DNA of 64,000 nucleotides from positions 155,125 through 219,124 of the forward strand of contig NZ_MKQR01000016.1 in assembly GCF_001940455.1 (NCBI RefSeq), given 5' to 3'. Shown one piece after another: positions 52,192-59,309 of the stretch. The notes under the pieces are model-generated. The model saw only the letters and a list, made by a program, of their open reading frames with translations, did no database searches and was not told the origin of the DNA. The first letter of the stretch is position 1. Each line of letters starts with the position of its first letter. A program made the translations under genes and the position numbers. This DNA is from Actinokineospora bangkokensis. Its GTDB lineage: Bacteria; Actinomycetota; Actinomycetes; Mycobacteriales; Pseudonocardiaceae.

Positions 52192-53264
52192 ACCCGGTGC
52201 TCGCCCGGCTGCACGAGGAGGCGCGGCGCGCGCTCGACCCGGTGCACCACGACTACTACGCGGGCGGGGTCGGCGCGGAGGTCGTGCTCGCGGAGAACGA
52301 GGCGGCCTTCGCCCGGCTCGCCCTGCTCCCCCGGGTGCTGCGCGGCAGCTCCCGGCGCGACCTCGCCGTCGACCTGCCCGGCGGGCGGTCGGCGGCCCCG
52401 GTGGTCGTCTCCCCCACCGCCTTCCACCGCCTCGCCCACCCCGACGGCGAGGTGGCGACCGCGCGCGCCGCGGCCGCCGCGGGCGCGGTGCTGATCACCG
52501 GCGTCGCGTCCACCACGGCCGTCGACGAGGTCGTGGCGGGGGCGCGCTCGGTGGCCTCGCACCCGGCGGTGTGGTTCCAGCTCTACCTGGACCCGGCGCC
52601 CGGCGTCACCGACAGCCTGGTGGGGCGGGCGGAGGACGCCGGGTGCGGGGCGCTGGTGGTGACCGTCGACTCCCCCGTGTTCGGCAGGCACACCCGCGAC
52701 GCGGCCAACGGCTTCCACGACCTGCCCGCCGGGCTCGCCGCCGCGAACATGCGCGACCTGCCGGGCGGGCCGCCCGGGGGCACCCGCGACATCGGGATGT
52801 CCGCCGACCAGTCCTGGGACGACCTGCGGCGGGTCGTCGAGCGGACGGACCTGCCGGTGTGGGTCAAGGGCGTGCTGCACCCGGCGGACGCGGCCGAGGC
52901 GGTCGCGGTCGGCGCCGCGGGGGTCGTGGTGTCCAACCACGGCGGCAGGCAGTTCGACGTGGTGCCCGCCGCCGTGGACGCGCTGCCCGCGGTCGTCGAC
53001 GCGGTCGCGGGCCGGGTGCCGGTGCTGCTCGACGGCGGTGTCCACGGCGGCGGGGACGTGGCGCTGGCGCTCGCGCTCGGGGCGCGCGCCGTGGGCGTCG
53101 GGCGCCCTGTCCTCTGGGGACTGGCGGCCGCGGGCGAGGCGGGGGTGCGGCAGGTGCTGGACTCCCTCGTCGACGAGTTCGACCACGCGCTCGCCCTGTG
53201 CGGCGGGCAGCGCCCGTCCGACCTGACCCGGGACATGGTCGTGCGGCGGGGGGCTTTCGGATGA
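52188..53264 (+). CDS. FMN-dependent alpha-hydroxyacid oxidase/dehydrogenase
   Basis: This 358-residue TIM-barrel flavoprotein has DYYAGGVGAE at the N-terminus, PVVVSPTAFHRLAHPDGE, WFQLYLDP, ALVVTVDSPVFGRH, the Lys in VWVKGVLHPADA and VVVSNHGGRQFD with catalytic His and Arg. The family includes glycolate, lactate and mandelate oxidases and 4-hydroxymandelate oxidase (Hmo), the last being attractive next to a tyrosine-derived pathway. It overlaps the previous gene by GTGA and the next by ATGA. Confidence 0.9.
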   Translation: MNPVLARLHEEARRALDPVHHDYYAGGVGAEVVLAENEAAFARLALLPRVLRGSSRRDLAVDLPGGRSAAPVVVSPTAFHRLAHPDGEVATARAAAAAGAVLITGVASTTAVDEVVAGARSVASHPAVWFQLYLDPAPGVTDSLVGRAEDAGCGALVVTVDSPVFGRHTRDAANGFHDLPAGLAAANMRDLPGGPPGGTRDIGMSADQSWDDLRRVVERTDLPVWVKGVLHPADAAEAVAVGAAGVVVSNHGGRQFDVVPAAVDALPAVVDAVAGRVPVLLDGGVHGGGDVALALALGARAVGVGRPVLWGLAAAGEAGVRQVLDSLVDEFDHALALCGGQRPSDLTRDMVVRRGAFG

Positions 53265-54652
53265 GGGCGGCCGTGGCGGTGGCCGCCGCGGCGGCCCTGG
53301 TGACCGCCCCGCGCTGGCTGCCCGGCCGGGTGGTCGCGCTGCGCGCGGGGGTCTTCGCGAAGGTCAACGGCGACAACGTGATCACGTTCCCGAACGCCGA
53401 GGTGGGGCCCGAGCGGTTCCAGGAGGTCTACGGGCACCCGGCCGCGGGCGGGCGCAGCCGCGGCGCGGGGTTGTCGGACCTGTTCTGGTACTGGCTCTCC
53501 CCCGGCCCGGAGGTGCACCAGGAGCACCTGGAGGCGGGTCCCCGCTACGACGACGTGGCCGCCACGACCCTCGCCCTGCTCGCCGGGCGCGGCGACGACC
53601 TGAGCGCCCGCGCCGCCGCGTGCGCGGGCCGGGTGCTCGACGAGCTGGTGCCCGGCCGCGCGGCCCTGGTGCGGCTGCGCGACCTGATGATGCCGGTCTG
53701 GGCGGAGTTCTTCCACGAACTCGTCTTCGGCGAACCGTGCCCACCCGGGGCCCGCGACCTCGTCGTCGGCCACGCCGACGACGTGGTGACGGCGCTGAAG
53801 TGCACCGGCTTGCGCCACCCGAGGCGGCGCGCCCGCCTCACCCGGTACCTCGCCGGGCGGCTCGACGACGTGCGGGTGGCGCTGCCCGGGTCCCTGACCC
53901 CCCGGGAGCGGGTGCACTACCTCCAGGGCACGTTCTTCAACACCGCAGTGGTGCAGATGTCCGAGGCGATGGCGCACCTGCTGCTGACGATCGCCCAGCA
54001 CCCGGAGACGGTGCCCCGACTGGACGACGACCGCTACTTCCAGCACGTCCTGGACGAGGTGATGCGCCTCTACCCGCTGTTCGGCATCGCCCACCGCATC
54101 ACCACCGCGGACATCGATCTCGACGGCGTGCCGCACATCCCGGCCGGGTCGGTGCTCTGCTTCAGCTACCCCGACTACCACGCCACCGGGTACGCCGATC
54201 CCGAGCGGTTCGACCCATCCCGCTGGGAGCGCACCTCCGCGCGCCACGCCCACCACATCCCGTTCGGCATCGCGGCGAACCGCCCGTGCCCGGCGTGGCG
54301 GGTGGCACCGCTGGCGATGCGCGCCGCGACCCGGGAGGTGCTGCGCCGCTTCTCCGCGCACTCCACGGTGTCGCACACGCGCTCGCTGCCCCACCGCGGC
54401 CCGTGCCTGCTGGTGCGGCACGGCACCGCGCTTCCGTCGCGGGTCCGCACGGCCGTCGGCGTCGCCCTGCGGGTGCGCGACCGGTGGGAGGACGTGGGGC
54501 GCAGCCTCGCCCAGCTGGTGCTGGGCACGGTCATGGTCCTCGACGCCCGCAGGCTGCGCCTGGCGGGCCGCTACTTCGACGAACAGGATCACGGCGACGG
54601 GCGGGTAGCGGGCTGCCCGGTCGCGCACGGGAAGGCGGAGGTCGCACGGTGA
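53261..54652 (+). CDS. Atypical cytochrome P450 with N-terminal hydrophobic segment
   Basis: This 463-residue protein starts MRAAVAVAAAAALVTAPRWL, a possible membrane anchor that is uncommon in bacterial P450s. It has DEVMRLYPLFGIAHR (ExxR), FSYPDYHATGYADPERFDP and the haem loop IPFGIAANRPCPAWRVAP, with the proximal Cys near 343. The loop has one extra residue between Phe and Cys, and Ala where the Gly after the Cys is usual. About 120 residues follow the Cys, longer than the usual 40-60. The I-helix lacks the typical AGxDT/AGxET. It may be a P450 of unusual chemistry or a degenerate one. ATGA/GTGA overlaps tie it to both neighbours. Confidence 0.85.
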   Translation: MRAAVAVAAAAALVTAPRWLPGRVVALRAGVFAKVNGDNVITFPNAEVGPERFQEVYGHPAAGGRSRGAGLSDLFWYWLSPGPEVHQEHLEAGPRYDDVAATTLALLAGRGDDLSARAAACAGRVLDELVPGRAALVRLRDLMMPVWAEFFHELVFGEPCPPGARDLVVGHADDVVTALKCTGLRHPRRRARLTRYLAGRLDDVRVALPGSLTPRERVHYLQGTFFNTAVVQMSEAMAHLLLTIAQHPETVPRLDDDRYFQHVLDEVMRLYPLFGIAHRITTADIDLDGVPHIPAGSVLCFSYPDYHATGYADPERFDPSRWERTSARHAHHIPFGIAANRPCPAWRVAPLAMRAATREVLRRFSAHSTVSHTRSLPHRGPCLLVRHGTALPSRVRTAVGVALRVRDRWEDVGRSLAQLVLGTVMVLDARRLRLAGRYFDEQDHGDGRVAGCPVAHGKAEVAR

Positions 54653-55911
54653 GCCAGATCGAGTTCGCGCTCAAGGTGTTCGCCGCGCTGGCGGTCGTGC
54701 TCGCCGCGACCACCGCGTGCGGTCGACTGGTGCAGCGCGTCGGCCAACCCCGGGTGGTCGGGGAGATGGTGGCGGGCGTGCTGCTCGGCCCGGCGCTGCT
54801 GGGGGCGGTGGCACCGGGCGCGCAGGCGGCGCTGTTCCCGGCGGACGTCAAGAACGTCCTCTACGTGCTCAGCACGATCGGCCTGACGTTCTACATGTTC
54901 CTCGTCGGGTCCTCGCTCGACCACGGCACGACCGGGGGACGGCAGCTGCGGCAGGCGGGTGTGCTCGCCGCCTCCGGGATCATCCCCGCCTTCACCCTCG
55001 GCGCGGGCGCCGCGGCGCTGTTCTTCAGCACGCTGAGCCCCGAGGGCAGCAACCGCTGGGAGTTCATGCTCTTCGTCGGCGGCGCGCTGTCCATCACCGC
55101 GTTCCCGATGCTCGCCCGCATCCTGCAGGAGAACGGGATGGCCAACACCCCGGTCGGCGGGCTCACCCTCGTCGCCGCGGCCATCGACGACGCCGTGGCG
55201 TGGGTGGTCTTGGCGCTCATCATCGCCGTGGGCTCCGCGGGTGGGCTGCTGGACGCGGTGGGCACCGTCGTGGGCGCCGCGGTCTTCGCCGTGCTCATGC
55301 TGACGGTGGGCCGCAGGCTGCTGGCCAAGCTCGGTGAGCGCGTCGAGCGCGCGGGGACGATGAGCCGGGACGTGGTCGCGCTGGTGCTGTTCCTGGTGCT
55401 CGCCGCGGGCTGGTTCACCGACTACATCGGCATCTTCTCGGTGTTCGGCGGGTTCGTGACCGGGCTGGCCATGCCGTCGTCCGCGGTGCTGCGCCGCGAG
55501 CTGCACGCCCGGTTGAGCGACTTCAACTCGATCCTGCTGCTGCCGGTGTTCTTCGCCTTCACCGGGCTGAACACCAGCGCGGCGGGGTTCGGCTCCGGCG
55601 GGGCGCTGTGGTTGCCGCTGCTGGTGATCACGGCGGCGGCGGTGGTCGGCAAGTACGCGGGGTGCGCGGCGGTGGTGCGGTTGCAGGGGCACGGGTGGCG
55701 GCACGCCTCGGCGGTGGGCGGGCTGATGAACGCGCGGGGGTTGATGATCCTGATCTTCATCAACATCGGGTTGGCGCACGGGCTGGTGACGCCGGAGCTG
55801 TTCGCGATCCTGGTGGTCGTGGCGGTGGTGACGACGGCGACGGCGATGCCGATCTACCGGGCGTCGCTGCGGGAGAGGGGTGGGGTGGTGCGGGAGGAGG
55901 TCGTGGGGTGA
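54649..55911 (+). CDS. CPA2-type cation:proton antiporter
   Basis: This 420-residue protein has about 12-13 TM segments typical of KefB/NapA-like exchangers: GQPRVVGEMVAGVLLGPALL, TFYMFLVGSSLDHG, SITAFPMLARILQENGM, VAAAIDDAVAWVVLALI with the conserved DD-type acid pair, and FFAFTGLNTS. In natural-product loci such antiporters often serve as exporters or pH/ion homeostasis helpers. It is last in the operon, GTGA-coupled to the P450. Confidence 0.9.
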   Translation: MSQIEFALKVFAALAVVLAATTACGRLVQRVGQPRVVGEMVAGVLLGPALLGAVAPGAQAALFPADVKNVLYVLSTIGLTFYMFLVGSSLDHGTTGGRQLRQAGVLAASGIIPAFTLGAGAAALFFSTLSPEGSNRWEFMLFVGGALSITAFPMLARILQENGMANTPVGGLTLVAAAIDDAVAWVVLALIIAVGSAGGLLDAVGTVVGAAVFAVLMLTVGRRLLAKLGERVERAGTMSRDVVALVLFLVLAAGWFTDYIGIFSVFGGFVTGLAMPSSAVLRRELHARLSDFNSILLLPVFFAFTGLNTSAAGFGSGGALWLPLLVITAAAVVGKYAGCAAVVRLQGHGWRHASAVGGLMNARGLMILIFINIGLAHGLVTPELFAILVVVAVVTTATAMPIYRASLRERGGVVREEVVG

Positions 55912-55930
55912 GGGTGCGGGGTGCTGGATC

Positions 55931-55984
55931 TGCTTGCGCGGGTTGGGGGATTGCTTGCGCGGGGTTGGGGGGATCTGCTTGCGC
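55931..55984. repeat. Short direct repeats flanking palindromic element copy B
   Basis: TGCTTGCGC occurs at 55931, 55952 and 55976 in units of 21-24 bp, each with a G-rich tail such as GGGTTGGGGG. It is the counterpart of the repeats before copy A. The gap 55912-56293 contains these, the element and no gene. Confidence 0.75.
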
Positions 55985-56000
55985 AGATGGCTGGAAGAGC

Positions 56001-56229
56001 CGGGATTTTGGGGGCTTGCCCGGGTGGGTGGTTCTGCTTGACAGGGGCCCCTGCGGCGATCATGTGCTCGGGGTGGGGAAATGGTGAGGCCTGCGGCCCC
56101 ACCCCCCGCCGTGGGTAGCACATGATCGCCTTCCCCTGTCAAGCACAACCACCCACCCGGGCATCCCCGTAGCCGGGCCGCCGGTGACGTTGTGCTCCGG
56201 TTCTTAGGGGAGCGAGTGGGGTGGGGGGT
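56001..56229. repeat. Dispersed long-hairpin element, copy B
   Basis: This is colinear and gap-free with copy A (38438-38666), with 8 differences that lie mostly outside the two long arms. The arms at 56018-56068 and 56117-56162 are unchanged, keeping the 30-bp and 14-bp stems. The element again lies between convergent genes (the antiporter and the SARP regulator). Confidence 0.9.
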
Positions 56230-56293
56230 CGGGTGCTCGGGAGGGGTGGCTGTAAGGGTGGGGGGAAGAGGGGATGGGGAGTGGGGGGTGGGA

Positions 56294-59116
56294 CTAGTGG
56301 GTGGGGGTGTGGGTCAGGTCGGACAGGTGGTGTTGGACGCGGGTGAGGTCCTCGGTGCGGTCCTGGTGGCGCATGAGGGTGAGGGCTTCCTCCCAGGCCT
56401 CGCGGGCGGCTTGGTGGTGGCCCAGGGCCTTGAGGGGGTGGCCCAGGTTGTCCAACGTGGTGGCGACCTCGTAGACATCGCCCTGGGTGCGGAAGAGGGC
56501 GAGGGCTTCTTGGTAGAGGGTGACGGCGGTGTGGTGGTCGTGGGTGTGGTGGGCGATGTAGCCGAGGCTGTCCAAGGCGATGGCGGTGCCGACGTCCTCG
56601 TTGTTGGTGCGGTAGCGGGTGAGGGCTTCGGTGCAGAGGGCCTTGGCGGTGTCGTGGTCACCGAGGCGGGCCTTGTGCCAGCCCGCGAGGTTGAGGGCGT
56701 CGGCGGTGAAGACGGGTTGGCCGAGGGTCTTGGCGGCGGTGAGGGCGTTGAGGGAGTGGTCGGAGGCGGCGCGCAGGTCACCGAGGTGCTCGTAGGCCCT
56801 GGCGAGGGAGAAGTGGGTGTGGGCCTGCTGGTCGAGGTCTTCGAGCTGCTCGGCCAGGTTCAGGGCGCGGTGCAGGTGGGTGATGCCCTCGCCGTGGTGC
56901 TCCAGGCGGGCGTGGGCGATGCCGATGAGGCGGTGGGCGAGGATGCGGTTGCCCCGGTGCGGCAGGCGCTCGGCGGCGGTGACCGCGCGCTCCCACATCA
57001 GCAGGGACTCGTGCCGGTGGCCCTGGCGCAGGTGGTAGGAGCTGGCGTACCAGGCCAGCTGCCACACCAGGTCGTCCCAGCCGTGCTGGGCGGCGGTGGC
57101 CTGGGCGGCGAGCAGGTTGGCGTGCTCCAGGTCCGACCAGGCCAGTGCGTCCGCGATCGAGGTGATCGGGTGCGGTTCGACGCCCGCGACCAGGGGGGCG
57201 AGGTCGACCGGGCGGCGGTGCGGGGACAGCGCGGCGTCGACGGCGCGGCTGGTGTGCAGGTAGAACAGCACCAGCCTGCGCTGGGCCGCCACCCGGTCCG
57301 GGTGGTCGAGGTCGGCGGCGTAGCGGCGGATCAGGTCGTGCACGCGGTGGCGGCCGCCGAGGTCCTGGGTCACCAGCGACGCCTCCGCGAGGCCGCGCAG
57401 CGCCGCGCGCGCCGCCCGGACCGGCACCCCGGCCAGCGCGGCGGCCGCCTCCTGGCTGAAGTCCGGGCCCGCCGCGTCCCCGAGCAGGGCGAACAGGTCG
57501 GCCTGCTCGGTGCTCAGCGAGCGCATCGACCAGGACAGCACCGCGGGCAGGCTGGCGCTGGGGTCGTCGCCGTCGAGGGCGTCGATGCCCAGCTCGCGCA
57601 GCTCGGCGGTGACCGCGGCCAGCGGCAGCCGCGGCTGGGTGTGCGCGCGGGCCGCCACGATCGCCAGCGCCAGCGGGAACCCGGCGCACAGCGCGATCAG
57701 CTCCGCGACCGCAGCGGGCTCGGCGGCGGGCCGCTGCGGGCCGAGGTGGTCGACCAGCAGCGCGCGGGCCTCGGCGTCACCGAGCACGTCCAGCGGCAGG
57801 TAGCGGGCGCCGTGCCCGGCGACCAGCCCGGCGAGCCGGTTGCGGCTGGTGACCACGACGGTGCAGCTGGGCGAGCCGGGCAGCAGCGGGCCGACCTGGG
57901 CGCTGTCGACGGCGTTGTCCAGCACCACCAGCACCCGCCGCCGCGCCACCAGGCTGCGGAACAGCGCCGACTGGGCGTGCGGGTCGACCGGGACGCGCCC
58001 CGGGCTGACCCCGAGCGCGGCGAGGAACCCGCGCACCGCCACCGCCGGGTCCATCGGCGCGCCATCCGGGCTGAACCCGCGCAGGTCCACGAACAGCTGC
58101 CCGTCGGGGAACCGGTGGGCGTTGCGGTGCGCCCAGTGCAGCGCCAGCCACGTCTTGCCGATCCCGCCCGCCCCGGAGATCGCGGAGATGACGACGGGGG
58201 CGCCGCCCGCGGCGGCGATCCGGTCCAGCTCGGCGTGCCTGCCGACGAACGGCGCTGGCGCGGCGGGCAGCTGCCGGGGCACGTCCGCCGCGGTGTCGGC
58301 CACACCGGGGTCCGGGTCCTGGCGGGGCGCGGCGGCTCCGTCGAGGTCGAGGTCGAGGCCGGGGTCGCCGGTGAGGATGCGCTGGTGCAGCGCGCGCAGC
58401 GCCTGGCCGGGGTCGGCGCCCAGCTGCTCGGCCAAGCGCTCCCGCACCCGCTGGTAGTGGGCGAGGGCGTCCGCCGCCCGGCCGTCGCGGTGGAGGGCGA
58501 GCACGTACTGGGCCGCGGTCCGCTCGTCCAGCGGCGCGTCCTCGGCCCGGGTGGCCAGCTCGGCCAGCACCTCGCGGTGGCGGCCCAGCGCCAGCGCCCA
58601 GTCCACCCGGTCGACCGCGGCGGTCGTCCGCTCCCGGGCGAGCCGGTCGCGCACGGTCCCCGCCCACTCGGTGTCCACGTCGGCCAGCGCGTCGCCGGTC
58701 CACAGCGCCAGCGCCTCGTCCACCAGCTCCAGCGCCCGCTCGGGGTCGTGGGCCGCGCGCGCCCGGCCCACCAGGGCGGTGAACCGGTGCAGGTCGACCG
58801 ACTGCGGGTCGAGGGCGAGCTGGTAGCCCGAACCGCGCCAGGTGATCGCCAGCCCCGCCGGGGCCAGCGCCCGCCGCAGGTGCGACATGTAGGTGCGCAC
58901 CACCGAGTTCGCCCGCAGCGGCGGGTCCGCGCCCCACACGCGCTCCACCAGCCGGTCCACCGGCACGATCCGGTCGGCCTCGACGAGCAGCGCGGCGAGC
59001 ACCGCCCGCTGCCGGGCGTGGCCGAGGGCCAGGGGCGTGCCGTCGACCAGCACCGCGAGTTCGCCGAGCACGCGCGCGCGGACACGCCGCGTGCCCCCGC
59101 CATCCCGCTCCGTCAC
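56294..59116 (-). CDS. AfsR/SARP-family regulator with NB-ARC and TPR domains
   Basis: The protein is about 940 residues. The N-terminal winged helix has ARVLGELAVLVDGTPLALG, PLRANSVVRTYMSHLRRAL and GSGYQLALDPQSVDLHRF. The bacterial transcriptional activation domain (about 105-250) has LWTGDALADVDTEWA and RERLAEQLGADPGQALR. NB-ARC has the Walker A SGAGGIGKTWLALHW and VLVVLDNAVDSAQVGPLLPG. A TPR array (about 600-930) ends in YEVATTLDNLGHPL. SARPs switch on antibiotic clusters by binding heptameric direct repeats, and such repeats lie upstream (59147-59175). The start is not certain: GTG 59116 has its GGAGG too close, and alternatives lie at 59203 and inside the first 20 codons. Confidence 0.88.
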   Translation of the reverse strand: MTERDGGGTRRVRARVLGELAVLVDGTPLALGHARQRAVLAALLVEADRIVPVDRLVERVWGADPPLRANSVVRTYMSHLRRALAPAGLAITWRGSGYQLALDPQSVDLHRFTALVGRARAAHDPERALELVDEALALWTGDALADVDTEWAGTVRDRLARERTTAAVDRVDWALALGRHREVLAELATRAEDAPLDERTAAQYVLALHRDGRAADALAHYQRVRERLAEQLGADPGQALRALHQRILTGDPGLDLDLDGAAAPRQDPDPGVADTAADVPRQLPAAPAPFVGRHAELDRIAAAGGAPVVISAISGAGGIGKTWLALHWAHRNAHRFPDGQLFVDLRGFSPDGAPMDPAVAVRGFLAALGVSPGRVPVDPHAQSALFRSLVARRRVLVVLDNAVDSAQVGPLLPGSPSCTVVVTSRNRLAGLVAGHGARYLPLDVLGDAEARALLVDHLGPQRPAAEPAAVAELIALCAGFPLALAIVAARAHTQPRLPLAAVTAELRELGIDALDGDDPSASLPAVLSWSMRSLSTEQADLFALLGDAAGPDFSQEAAAALAGVPVRAARAALRGLAEASLVTQDLGGRHRVHDLIRRYAADLDHPDRVAAQRRLVLFYLHTSRAVDAALSPHRRPVDLAPLVAGVEPHPITSIADALAWSDLEHANLLAAQATAAQHGWDDLVWQLAWYASSYHLRQGHRHESLLMWERAVTAAERLPHRGNRILAHRLIGIAHARLEHHGEGITHLHRALNLAEQLEDLDQQAHTHFSLARAYEHLGDLRAASDHSLNALTAAKTLGQPVFTADALNLAGWHKARLGDHDTAKALCTEALTRYRTNNEDVGTAIALDSLGYIAHHTHDHHTAVTLYQEALALFRTQGDVYEVATTLDNLGHPLKALGHHQAAREAWEEALTLMRHQDRTEDLTRVQHHLSDLTHTPTH

Positions 59117-59146
59117 CCCTCCTGTGTACCGCGCTTGAGCAGCGGA

Positions 59147-59175
59147 TTCAACGCGGCGTGAACCGGGGTTGAACC
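59147..59175 (-). promoter_or_regulatory. SARP-type heptamer repeats upstream of the AfsR/SARP gene
   Basis: On the plus strand: TTCAACG (59147-59153), GTGAACC (59158-59164) and TTGAACC (59169-59175), each 11 bp apart. On the minus strand they read GGTTCAA, GGTTCAC and CGTTGAA. The 11-bp phasing and GTTCA core match AfsR-type SARP boxes, so autoregulation or control by another SARP is likely. Confidence 0.7.
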
Positions 59176-59309
59176 CACCGGTGCCACAGTGGCCACCGGC
59201 CACCCGGACCGGTGCGGGGCAGCTCCGGTGGGTGGGGACTCACAGGGGTGGCCACCGGGGGCGCGGGTCTGTCCGGTTGGGGGAGCGGACAGACCCGTGC
59301 CCCGCCCGG

